From: Agrocybe praecox
Lineage: Eukaryota; Basidiomycota; Agaricomycetes; Agaricales; Agrocybaceae
Reading direction: 5' to 3'
Assembly (NCBI GenBank): GCA_964017145.1
Contig: CAXHKQ010000219.1
Coordinates: 1-40,448, forward strand
DNA length: 40,448 nt
Shown here: piece by piece, positions 19,426 through 29,404 of the stretch
Position numbering within the stretch: position 1 is the first letter of the stretch
How the letters are laid out: every line of letters starts with the position of its first letter
Translations under genes and position numbers: made by a program
The notes under the pieces: model-generated
The model's input: only the letters and a program-made list of their open reading frames with translations
What the model was told of the DNA's origin: nothing
The model's database searches: none

Positions 19426-20150
19426 TGTGTGAGTTTTTACTATGTGAGTGGTTGTGATGTTATGAGGGCATGAGAATGGGCGTGAGTGATGTTTTATGTT
19501 TCATGTTTTATGTTTTATGATGTTCACGTATAGTATGAAGTTTGGACATTCAAAAATAACATCTCAGCCTGATGGATGAATATTAAATCGCAATACACAT
19601 TCCGCACATGTTCCTTGACAAAACGCGTGATTATTCCGACTTATCAGTGCATGCAGCCCCACCAGTCCGCCAACATACACACACGAAAGCCACACACGTG
19701 CGTCCGCTTCGCTGCACGCTGCGCTGCGGTGTGCATAATAGAATGTACCCAACCGGCGTACAAAATGCTCGAGTGCTCGACGGTCGACGAGACCACGACC
19801 ACCACATCCACCACAATAGAAAGTGAAAAACACACGCACACGCGACTCCACTCCAGAGTTTATGCTCATCCGAAACCCAACCAATCGTGCTCGCCACCAT
19901 CGCCGACGTCGAGTGCATATAATAATAAATGAACTTAACGCCGGCCCCATCGTCGTTCACGTCGTCACCATCATTGTCACCGCCACAATCAACATCCACA
20001 CCACCACAACGACCGGCAGAGCCGTCGAAACACGCACAGACTCGACCATCCGGTCCGGTCTGCCGGAACGGCACCGGCACCGGCACAGCAGACGCCACAA
20101 TCCATCCGACGAGCTGGCGACCACGACGGTGGCATGATTCGCTGCAAGTT
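19425..20150. other. CpG-rich block, truncated by the gap
   Basis: From 19570 the sequence becomes GC-rich with CCACCA/ACCACC runs. A plus frame opens at ATG 19929, after ATAATAAATG (a favourable insect start context), and stays open for 74 codons into the gap. It is Pro/Ser/Thr-rich (PSSFTSSPSLSPPQSTSTPP). Frames on the other strand are also open, so coding status is uncertain. Confidence 0.3.
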
Positions 20151-20350
20151 NNNNNNNNNNNNNNNNNNNNNNNNNNNNNNNNNNNNNNNNNNNNNNNNNN
20201 NNNNNNNNNNNNNNNNNNNNNNNNNNNNNNNNNNNNNNNNNNNNNNNNNNNNNNNNNNNNNNNNNNNNNNNNNNNNNNNNNNNNNNNNNNNNNNNNNNNN
20301 NNNNNNNNNNNNNNNNNNNNNNNNNNNNNNNNNNNNNNNNNNNNNNNNNN
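20151..20350. other. Assembly gap of 200 N
   Basis: Exactly 200 unknown bases, which looks like a fixed-size scaffold placeholder; true length is unknown. It lies between the two copies of repeat D, so a repeat-induced assembly break or collapse is plausible. Confidence 0.99.
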
Positions 20351-20374
20351 GGAACGTCATATAAATCCAAGCTT

Positions 20375-20620
20375 TTTTCCATAAGCACATATTGTGTTGA
20401 AGAAAGACTTCGATTATTTCAAGTGGATATCTTATATTAAATTTGTAACACCACACCTAAAGCAACAGTATTACACGTTAGAATTTTAGAGTCCTTCGCA
20501 ATTTTAAACAAATGGAGATTATATCATTCTAATGTTTTATGAAAAATAAAATTCAAACCATTAAAAGGTCACTACATTTTGTTGAAAATAACACATGTAA
20601 CTGACTATGTTCTTCTTGCA
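20375..20620 (+). repeat. Direct repeat D, copy 2
   Basis: Same orientation and word order as copy 1, about 1.29 kb away. It begins 25 bases after the assembly gap and lacks the monomer that follows copy 1. Confidence 0.75.
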
Positions 20621-21451
20621 TATCGAAAAAAACACGTTGAGGCATGTAAAAATATCTCATTTCATTATGATGTGAGGCTTGTGCAATTTGATATGCGAGT
20701 TACGATAGAAATAAAAGCCCGAATGCCAAATTTGAGCTTCATCAGACAACTGGTTTGAAAGATACAGCTGCTGAAAGTTGCATGCTGATCCTGTATGGAA
20801 ATCCATGATATGTCCATACAAAAAAAACCTTGATCAAATTTGTCGATGCAATTTTGTTGAGTACGAAGAAGGGGTCATTGTATCGATAGAATGAAAGAGC
20901 CGATGTGTAGAAACTGGATCGTTCAACGAAATATATTTTATTTGCGCATTAGTTTTGCTACCATAGACTAACATAATTCGTAATTGCGGGCAGTTCGTGG
21001 TTCACATAGGACTAGATGGGTTAGTATACATAATCTGGTATTTTGCTTACGAGCTAAAAGCGGTTTAACAATTTGTTTATTTTATTATCTAAATCTTTGG
21101 TGTGTGCGGCACTTGTGTTATTGTCATGGTGGTGTTCAGATATGTACAGAGCGCATTGAGTGGACACTTTATTGTCATTGTCAACGAAAATGCGTTTGTC
21201 GTCAAATGTGATATTTATTCGACTAGATTATAGAGATTCTACAGCATCTATGCAAATGCCATTCTTCATATTGTTTGCATTTAAAGCGAGAAATGCACTA
21301 AAAGCATATTTACATTTTCTACCGCATTTCCAGCATCTGTCATTTGCCTTGGCAATTCTCTAAAACTTTAAAGTCGTGAGTATTTTGAGTATCAGTTTAG
21401 CCCATGTTACACATCGATCGATCAATGGCCACAAATCGTATCTCCTAATTG
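20620..21451 (-). other. 3' flank and probable 3' UTR of the regulatory gene
   Basis: AT-rich sequence following the gene's stop on the minus strand. Candidate polyadenylation signals AATAAA lie at 21219-21214 and 21081-21076 (minus strand), about 235 and 370 bases after the distal stop. I see no other gene here. Confidence 0.45.
21076..21219 (-). terminator. Candidate polyadenylation signals
   Basis: Two AATAAA hexamers on the minus strand (21219-21214 and 21081-21076) at sensible distances after the regulatory gene's distal stop. Which one is used cannot be told from sequence. Confidence 0.4.
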
Positions 21452-21712
21452 TCAATGCGCATCCTGTTGTGTCGCATTCGTCGTCGCACTCGACTGAGAT
21501 TGCATCAATTCCACCTCCGCCGCCGCCGCCGCCGCCATCCGACTCTGATGTTCGGCCAACATCAGCTCCTGCAAACCGATCGCATTCGCATCGGTCGCAG
21601 CTGCCGCAGCCGCGGCGCTCATCAGCATCTGCGTCTGAACGGCCTGCGCTGCCGGATCGCCTCCGCTCGCCGCCTCAGCCAAAGCATCCGACGCTCCGCC
21701 TTGCTGCTTGCA
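21452..21712 (-). CDS. C-terminal extension in the adjacent frame
   Basis: Right after KDYLPGEL the annotated frame ends within 12 codons (QAARRSVGCFG). The neighbouring frame is instead open for about 84 codons to a TGA at 21452-21454. It encodes GGASDALAEAASGGDPAAQA, an Ala-rich stretch and MQSQSSATTNATQQDAH. Alanine codons vary freely (GCT, GCG, GCA, GCC) and third positions stay GC-rich, as in the upstream exon, so this looks like protein-coding sequence. The switch point is at about 21703-21713, in GTTGCAAGCAGCAAGG, where one extra base would explain it. Sequencing error, a segregating frameshift allele, or programmed frameshifting are the options. Confidence 0.65.
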   Translation of the reverse strand, partial: CKQQGGASDALAEAASGGDPAAQAVQTQMLMSAAAAAAATDANAIGLQELMLAEHQSRMAAAAAAEVELMQSQSSATTNATQQDAH

Positions 21713-24429
21713 ACTCGCCCGGCAAATAGTCCTTCCAACTGCGGAACAAATACCGCGTAAACTTGCGCAACTGTCGGAACTTGCAGTACGTCGCTCCCTC
21801 CGCAGACTCGAGCTGCTGCGTCTGGATGAGGAAGCCCTTCTCCTTGAACGTCCGTTCGAGTTTTTCGCGCTGCAGCGATCGGCGGGATTTTCGGGCTCCT
21901 GTCGTCGATAAGGTAGACGAAGATGTTGGACGGAGATCGAAGGAGGCAGGCGAGTGACTAGAGGCAAGTTGGTCGGTATTTGGCGAACCGAATGAAGATG
22001 CAGGCTGCTGTTGCATGAACATCGCCGCACCTGCTTCGCCTGCCTGCATCGGCTGCATCTGCTGCATCTGTTCGCTACCCTGATTCTGACCTGCTGGCGA
22101 CATCATCGACCCGCCATCCCCAACCGCCACCATCCGCTCGCCGGCCGCACTCAAAAACGCCCCCGCACTCGATCCTCCCGCAGCCTGAGCGGCCTGCGAC
22201 TGGGCCAGCGACTCCCTTGGAAAAAACTCATACCCCCGCATCGACTTGTCGCCCGTTCCCGAGTAGTACCGGAAATTGCCGCCCGCATCGACGCTCAGCA
22301 TCTTCTTCTCCTGCAGCGTCGGCTTGGCGCCGCCGGTGAACTTGAATTTGCAGATGCTGACCTCGGTGGCGTGATGCGCGGAGGCGCCTGCCGTCCCAGC
22401 GGCGTCGCCGACGGGCATCGGTGGAATGAAGATGGCGGAGCGTTTGCGTTTGTGCGGCGGTTGAGGAGGTTGCGTTGAAGGCGGCGGCGGTGTTGGAAGC
22501 TGCGTGCTGGTGGGGCTCGGAGTGGGCAGGGTTGAGCTGGTGGTTGTTGTGGAGCCGGAGAGTGCAGGTGAGGGGACAGGTGGTGAGATGGGCGCAGCGA
22601 CGTTGATTTGCTGCTGTCTGCTCTGAGCGGCCTGACGCAGCAGTTCCGATATGTTTTTCGGTATCAGGATGCGGGCGGTGGGCTCGCCGTGAAAGTGGTT
22701 GGGGAGCATCAGTGGCGGTGGTCGACTGGCGGACTGGCCGTTCTGGTGCTGGTTGAACAGCTGCGGGATTGTGGCCGCAGCCGCCAATGTAGATGGATTC
22801 GAGATGGGCCAGTACGAGAAGTCTGCTTGCTGTGGTTGTGGTTGAACACTGCTGGCTCCGCTGGTTCCGCAACTCGAGTCAAAGTTGGGCAGGGACATTC
22901 GCAAATTGGCCGCCAGCAGGGAGTCCGTGTCAGAATTCGTTGTCGCAGTGGGAGGCCGAGTGGAGTTCATTTGCGAGCCCATTGGATCGTCCTCGTCCTC
23001 GTCCTCATCCTGTTCCGCATCCTCCTGAGCGGCGTCCTCCTCGTCGCTGGACAGCACCGTGAACGGTTCGCCCGTTCGATCGCGCAGGCACAAGTTCAAC
23101 GGTTCTTCCGTCGTCTGCGTCGGTGGTTTGTGTATGGCCACCGCCTGCTGCTGCAGGACTCTGGCAGCGGGCAGTGGCGACAGGGCTGGCGGCGTCGAGG
23201 CGGTCAGCAGACGCCGTTCCAACAAGCTGTTGTTTGTAGATGTCGGCTCGATGATGGAAAAAGCGGGCTGTTGCGTCATGACTGCCGCTGGTCGAACAAC
23301 CAGATGCGGCACATCGAAGTGGACCAGCGGCGGTAGAGGAATTGACGTTGAGGCAACTGTGGCTGATTTCGTCACCGGCTGCTGGTGCTGAAGCGCTGCT
23401 TTCGGAGTACCGGGCAGAATCGTACCGTAGTTCTTGTAGATCAGATGGCATATGTCCGCCTTCTTGGGTTTGCGACCGCGACGCGGTTTCGAGTTGTCCA
23501 GTGTCATCTCGCCCATGAACGGCAGATCCGAGTACTGGACGATGCGGGCGGCGGGATTCGGCTGAGTAGGCAGTTGAGTCGGGGGTTTTTGGTGGACTGG
23601 CGTTGGCACTCGATCCGGCTCGGTTTTGACCACAACCAAAGGCGAAGACGGAACAGCGGTGTTGCTGGCATCGAGATGTTGAAATTCGGAGATCTTTTGC
23701 AGCCAATTTCGAACTGACGCATGAGCTCGTGCGGCTGCCTGCTGAGGGTTCTCGGCTGCGGCGAGCGTCTCGAGAACGGGTGCTCGAACGGTCGATTGAG
23801 CTGGAGGTGAGTCGAGGTGCTGCTGCTGATGATGCTGCTGCTGCTGTGGCGTCTTCGGACCATTTTGGTTCCGAGGCGTCTTTGGCGAGACCGACTGCTG
23901 TGGTGCCTGCTGTTGTTCGGCTGCGGCTGCCCTGGCAGCGGCGGCGCAATCGCGTTCCTGCTGGCGATTTTGCGCCTGCTCGTAATGATCGAGGTACTCT
24001 TGCGGCAGCGCCTGATGGTGGAAGCGCAGCTTCACCTGGGCTTTGCGACGCGGTCGCGGCGCTCGTTTGCGGGCGGCAACGGCGGCTGCTGGTTCCGTCG
24101 GAATAACCGCAGTGGGTGCGGGTGAATACTCGATGACAGAGAGTTGCGGCGGAGCATCGACAATGTCGCCGAGATGCGGGTGCGTTGCGGGTTGCGATGG
24201 CGACAGCGTGTCCTCGGCCTTGATGAGCGAACACGAGACGGAGGCGGAGCTGCTGGTCGAGGGTATGTGCAGGTGCAGATTGTGGTGGAGGTGGTGGTGT
24301 TGGGAGTGGTGGAGGTGGTGGTGCTGGTGGTGACTCGTAGCATGGTTGACTGTTTGACCGGGATTGTGATTGAATTCGTGCTGATTGTCATCGATGGCGC
24401 CAGAGATGAGCGGATCGTCAGAGTGGCAG
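21452..24429 (-). CDS. Exon 3 of a His/Gln/Ala/Pro-rich nuclear regulator (large terminal exon)
   Basis: About 915 codons are open from the acceptor at 24429 to a TGA at 21675-21677. Numbering is from an M 22 codons upstream of the acceptor. The exon encodes a His-rich start (50-78), a SUMO-type motif IKAED (92-96), and a basic patch RKRAPRPRRK followed by KLRFHHQALPQEYLDHYEQ (143-175). Next come a second SUMO motif VKTEPD (290-295) and an AT-hook-like RRGRKPKKADICHLIYKNYG (339-358). A CtBP-type PLNLC (466-470) precedes an acidic run (484-504). Further on are an NLS KRKR (683-686), the island SICKFKFTGGAKP...GGNFRYYSGTGDK (714-751), and a basic C-terminal island RKSRRSLQREKLERTF...FRSWKDYLP (869-926). 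Islands of unusual sequence among low-complexity linkers are typical of transcription co-regulators. I know no named family for it. A coding-like tail in the next frame reaches 21452. Confidence 0.9.
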
Positions 24430-25367
24430 CTGTGGATAGAAGGAATTTGTAGAATGAAATTAACTGCATATGAGCAAGGGAATTCATGCTTTAACAATTG
24501 AGCTATGATATTGAGCTATTCAGCTATTAGACAAACATACGGTCACTTGAGCTGGACCTTATAATTCAAATTCGGATTTGGCCACCGTATCTTGGCCATT
24601 TTGAATTACAAGCACCCCATAAATGCTATTTAAATTCTTTGATTGTCGTCTTTCCTTTTTCAGGTGAAGAATATTAAAATATAGACGCCATCAGACTATG
24701 GCGAATTCCTCAATTTCGGAGAGGCTTTATTCATAGCTTCCTGTACACTCAGATGACGGCCGATGGTGGTGTTGTTTTCTATGTTTTCGTCAAATCATTT
24801 TTTTGCTTACAATAAGTTTTATAATGAAGGGATAATTCCTGATAAAGATGAGGGTAGAAAGGGCTACTTCTAATGTCTTGATAACTCGCATGCTTTGTCT
24901 GCTGATTTGCAGTTTTGTATACAGTATGAAGATAAAGCCTTATTGATTTATTCCAACCATCAAAAGGATGGAATTAAGACGTCAAAGTTAGAATTTTTAT
25001 GCAATCAAAAGGCCGCACATAGTCTATGAGATAGATATAAACAGCAAACACAAATTTCAATTTTGTTATTCAAATGTTGGATGACTATCTGCCTAAAAAG
25101 AGCCTGGGATATGGATGAAACAATTTCAAATACAAAATGCAAAGCAACGCAAATGAGAGACCGATGCTTCGTGACTGAATACTTATAATTATCAATATTA
25201 TATTGTCTGCATCAAAGTTATAAGACAAATTAGATTTAAATTCCTATACAAAAGACCATATGTACACCATGTTATCCAAGTTTTGAATATCTAAAATTGT
25301 GCTCGATCCTAGATCCGCTACGGCGAACAAATAGCTCTCTTGTCTTTAGTTAGATTCAATTACTCAC
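24430..25367 (-). other. Intron 2 of the regulatory gene
   Basis: AT-rich, 938 bp, with canonical GT...AG ends. I see no embedded element. Confidence 0.8.
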
Positions 25368-25827
25368 AGCAAATTCGAACCGATATCCGCCACCGACGCT
25401 GCTGTCGCATTGTGCCACGGATGATAGACCGTACCGACGTCCGGCTCCTCCAGCTTGATGGCCGCCGTTGCCGTCGTCGATGTGCCGACGATCGACTCGT
25501 GCTCGGGCGATCGGCAACCGGCCAACTTGACCGGCTCCAGCGTGCAATCAGTGCCGGTGATCAGGTGCAGATGCTGTTCGTTCGGCTGCTGCGACAGTTG
25601 CGATTCGGCCGCAATCGTACTTGAAGCATGATGCAACTGGTGATGAAGATGTGGTTGGTGGTTGTTGAGGAGGTGTTGGTTATGTTGTTGATGCTGGTGG
25701 TGTAGTTGATGGTAAAATTGCTGCTGATGTTGCGGCAACTGGTGTGCGCCATCCTTGTCGCAGATGGTGACGACGCCGTTCAGCAGGCCAAAGTCATCGC
25801 GCGAAATGTCCTGCATACTACTGCCAA
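25368..25827 (-). CDS. Exon 2 of the regulatory gene
   Basis: The exon is bounded by acceptor CTCCGATTTCAG (ending 25828) and donor GTGAGT (starting 25367). It begins with two bases completing a codon and ends with two bases of a codon that exon 3 completes as Leu, so the frame reads ...DIGSNLLCHSDDPL.... It encodes VGSSMQDISRDDFGLLNGVV, a His/Gln-rich tract (HQQQFYHQLHHQHQQHNQH), a patch around CRSPEHESIVG and the SUMO-type motif IKLEEPD. The ATG at 25816-25814 (A at -3) could be an internal or alternative start. The short non-repetitive N-terminal island is a likely interaction motif. Confidence 0.85.
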
Positions 25828-28355
25828 CTGAAATCGGAGACGCGCAAAGACACGAAGCGAAACATAAAACGTTAATTTGGCGATGTAGTGTAGGCAAACA
25901 GGTTGTTCGAAAATAAATTGCCAGCGCCGTGAATATATGGGTGCCCTTGCCCACTGCATAACAAAACGTCGTGTGATTACATAATGCTTGGCAATAAATA
26001 AATATACACAGAGCCGCCGCGTATGCTTTCCCTATACTATCGTCATCGTCGTAGACGATGTTGTCGCGCAGCCAGCAAACATGCGCTCATTTTGCGTAAA
26101 CATATCATAAATTTGGTTTAAAACATCAACCGACGCGCCAGCGCCAGCCAGCGTTTTGTGTGAGTGAGTGCGTGCGAGTGTGTGTGTGTGCGCAAAGAAA
26201 AACCCGAACATATTTATAAACTTTTCACGCCGCAAAAAGCGTATAATGCTCGCACGACGACGCCGATGTTGTGTGGCGATGAACACACACGCAAACACAT
26301 CGTCAGCGGGCGCGTCAACATTGTCGCATCGTGATCGGCACAATTTGCCCTGTGCGAGAGTACACAGAGCGACTTGCATTCTACACTCTGCGTTCGGCAA
26401 AGACGCCGCCGAACACAAAGTGCAAACATATAGACTCCCAGTATAGTTGGGTGGGTGGTCGACATACCACATTCTTTGACGCCCCCTTATCCGATTTGCG
26501 TGCGCATGCAACGAGTGTGGAAAATTCGCTGTAGACTTTTGCATATAGTAGAGTAGAAGCTCCTTTCGCTAAATTTGAAAATTGGTGCGATCTTTGGATC
26601 AAGGGTTAATATATAATGCTCGAGCTCAAAAGCTCGACTTTTCATCTTCTAAATATCAAGTGGCATATTTTTTGCATTTTCGATACGGCATAACATGTTT
26701 TAATTAAAATGTGATAAAATTGTTATCAGATATATCTGTTGAAAATGTAATGCCCAACACGAATATAGTTTTAGTTTTTTATAATGCTATTTTTAATCAA
26801 GATACAGAGACAAGGACCCTGTCTCGGAAATTTGAATATGACTAATCGTGTTGTCCTGAAGATCGATGACATGTTGACACTTCTTTTGTTGATTTTTAAG
26901 AATATTTTGTGATTTGTGGAACTTCGAAGACAAGCCTGTAGTAAGGGTATTAAAACGACAAAGTTGTTGAAAATATTTTTTTGATGAAAATGTAGTTTGG
27001 CTTTCCATGAAGAATACATTCGAGGGCACAAAATTGGATCAACAATTGTTAACATTTTTATGCTGTTGAGTCATATATCATATAACATGCATTTATGCGC
27101 TTGTGAAGAAGCAATTGTAACATTCAGTAGAAGGCCTGCCGATGTTTTCGTGGGCCACTGATAAGGGTCGAATTTCGCATAAATACTAACATATGATTGC
27201 TTTATTATCCACAAAAAAAAATTCAGTTCACTTATGCAGCTCAGTCTCTAGATATCTGGTTCACAACGTCAATAATTGTCTTGTGAAGAAGCAATTGTCA
27301 CCCACTGTACATCTTTCATACATGCAAACCAGCAAAAACGACAAACTTGAAGAACGATACATCATCTATTCTAAATAATGTTAGTGTTCAAAATATGTTG
27401 AATATCGTGTAACGCTTGCTCTCGAAATAAGTGTCTGATTGAAAGGGGGGCACACATTTTGAAATTGAAATTTCGTTCCTAGCAGAGTACCGTTAGTTTA
27501 TACATAACAACTATGAATTGTAAATGAAATTGGATAACTAAAAGGGTTTTCGTTGATATTGGTATCACCAAAAACCATTTATTTTTCGGTTAAAAAATAC
27601 CACCTCAACGAGTGTTTTACGAAACGTTTCCGATAGAAGGCGGACTCTGTCTACTCTACGTATGTTTATGTGGATCTACAAGCTGTGAGCTGATATGTTG
27701 TGATGTTTTCATATAGAGGCTCGATCCTGTCGGTAGGCTTAAATTCAAATTGATATGAGTCTACACGAAATTCGAATTTCCGATAACGTTATTTTCAAAA
27801 CTGACACCCATTATGCGGCTCTTTCATCCAATGTCTCAACACTTGGCAGCCGCTGAAGTCGTGAATTCTGAACGACTTTTCACAAGATGTCTCTGCTCTG
27901 GCATTTAGTTATGTGAACGACGGCGCACGCGTTACGTGTTTAGGTGTGTGGGTGGTGTGTGTGTGTGTGTGTGGGTGGGTGGGTGTTTCTTCTAGGAACA
28001 AACACAACACATGTCGATATGTGCTAGGAATCTTTGCTGTTTTGGTTGGGCTCGTGAATGTTCGTGTTCACGAAATACGCGCGCGCACACACACAAACAC
28101 ATGCTCACACACATGCACACACAGACACACATTCCGTGTGTGTTGCTTCTGCTGCTGCTGCTCACATTCGCACCAAAATAGCGCAGAGCTGCATTTTCCA
28201 AATATAACCTAGAGCCAGATCGTATGAACTGAGCTCACGCTCACAAACACACACGAACACACTCGCGCCGCGCACGTTCAAACTTTATTTAGGCGGAAGA
28301 CGTCGCGTCGACGTCGTGACGTGATGAAAACGTGTGCGCTCTATTGAGGACGTAC
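25828..28355 (-). other. Intron 1 of the regulatory gene (model)
   Basis: Holds a CpG/CA-rich block (26020-26540), a MITE family A copy (26640-27680) and a GT/GGGT-rich stretch with CA runs (27940-28130). Frames here are short or repeat-driven. Confidence 0.45.
26640..27680 (-). mobile_element. MITE family A, copy 3 (long, diverged)
   Basis: Shares ordered words with 13900-14520: ATACGGCATAACATG, AAAATGTAATGCCCAACACG, GCTCTCGAAATAAGTGTC, AAATTGGATAACTAA and GTGTTTTACGAAAC. The first words match 33700-33790 in inverse orientation. It is longer than its relatives, so it contains an insertion or is a composite. Confidence 0.55.
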
Positions 28356-28724
28356 CCGAGAAGAGCAGCTCCGGTAACATGTTGGCAAATAATTAATGCC
28401 GTCTGTCTATTGTTGTATCCGGCTGTTCGAGCTGTCTGCGCTGATTGCCCGATGATTCGACGAAGTGCTGTCGATGACGTCGTCTTGTCTGGTAATCCAA
28501 TAGGGGTGGTGTGTTGCTGCTGGTATTCGCGCGTTGGATGTAAGCGATGTAAACACGCGGCGACTTTCCCGAATGTTCACGACGAGCACGACGAGCTTGC
28601 GATCATGTATTTTTCGACACAACTGTTTTGCGATCGCGGCGACCACGAAAACACCACTTTCGAAATAGTGGCGGGAATTTTACGAACCGACGGATCCGTC
28701 TGCGCGAGACGCTGCGACCCAACT
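28356..28724 (-). CDS. Candidate exon 1: 5' UTR and first coding residues
   Basis: On the minus strand an Inr/DPE pair places a start at 28724. The leader has many TCG/CGA words and one nine-codon upstream frame (ATG 28606-28604, stop 28579-28577). The proposed start is ATG 28380-28378 in the context GCCAACATG, a strong fly consensus, with an in-frame TAA five codons upstream. It encodes MLPELLFS plus one base before the donor TCGG/GTACGT (donor GT at 28355-28354). That leaves phase 1, exactly what exon 2 needs. The agreement is suggestive, not proof; coding nucleotides are only 28380-28356. Confidence 0.45.
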
Positions 28725-28726
28725 GA
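28693..28726 (-). promoter_or_regulatory. Core promoter (Inr + DPE), minus strand
   Basis: TCAGTTG at 28726-28720 (start A at 28724) matches the initiator. GGATC at 28697-28693 sits at exactly +28 to +32 and fits the DPE consensus RGWYV. Bases 26-29 (ACGG) also agree with the end of the MTE consensus. No TATA box. The promoter lies in a CpG-rich stretch and points at the regulatory gene. Confidence 0.5.
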
Positions 28727-29400
28727 AACTGCCACCGCCGTGCGATCCGCGACGAGCATCGGTTGAGGTGGCGTCGCGACGCTCGTGCGCCGCTTTTCAC
28801 ACGAGCGAACGAACGCCAAGCGCGAAGATGAGCGAGAGCTGCGCTCGTGTTTGCTCGCGAAGATCGCGTGGCTTTGCGCGAGTGTGAATGTGTGCACACG
28901 TACACGTTCTTGCGGTGCCGTCAGTGTATGCAAAGTTTGGGCGCCGTTTTTCATCCCATAAGTCCGTACATGGTCGAGCGGAAAAACGTGTAACAGAGAA
29001 CGTGTGCGCAGTCGCGCAGCGGCGAAAACAGATTGCACATTTGTGGGTGAAAATAGAGTTGGGCACATGCGCGCGTGCGACCGATCGCGCGATCGGTTCG
29101 TCGTACTGTTCGCGAGAGTGTTACTGACATAACCGATGCGGTTGTAGCAGAGCCACATTCGTCATCTGTGACGCCAGGGTGATGGAGTCAAAATGATGAT
29201 ATAATATAACGAGAGAGCCGTAATAATACAGATCTATACTACTCAATGGAATGATTAGTCCCGAGACAAACACATTTCATGACAGCCATAAAAAAACATG
29301 TATGTATTATTTAAAAAAAACACGAATCTACATATAATACAGCCAGATGAGTGCTGACTGACTGATTGACTGATAGTAACGCTAATTATCTACCTCTTCC
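28725..29400. other. CpG-rich promoter-proximal block, then AT-rich spacer
   Basis: 28725-29150 is CpG-rich with repeated GCGCGA/TCGCGC words and continues the promoter-like composition upstream of the start at 28724. The minus-strand frame through it (28577-29158) is Ser/Arg-rich and probably spurious. 29160-29400 is AT-rich with a GACTGACTGATTGACTG run near 29358. Confidence 0.45.
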
Positions 29401-29404
29401 CGTC

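Larger units (their letters stand above)
21452..28724 (-). other. Transcription unit of the regulatory gene (model)
   Basis: The proposed unit runs from an Inr/DPE start at 28724 through three exons to a stop at 21452. Introns are 28355-25828 (2,528 bp) and 25367-24430 (938 bp). The second intron is well supported: donor GCT/GTGAGT and acceptor TTCTATCCACAG with matching phase. The first is weaker but also phase-consistent: donor TCGG/GTACGT, acceptor CTCCGATTTCAG. The first intron holds a CpG/CA block and a MITE family A copy. Other 5' exons further upstream are possible. Confidence 0.6.

Noticed and set aside
22608..23336. 242-codon plus-strand frame inside exon 3
   Set aside because: Shadow of the minus-strand coding exon; its composition follows from the CAG/CAA-rich codons opposite.
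23005..24234. 409-codon minus-strand frame in another phase of exon 3
   Set aside because: It runs through the same DNA as the main frame but lacks the motif islands and has a random Ser/Arg/Ala-rich composition.
28577..29158. 193-codon minus frame upstream of the proposed promoter
   Set aside because: Ser/Arg-rich without domain; it overlaps the promoter and leader, and its end is the nine-codon upstream frame.
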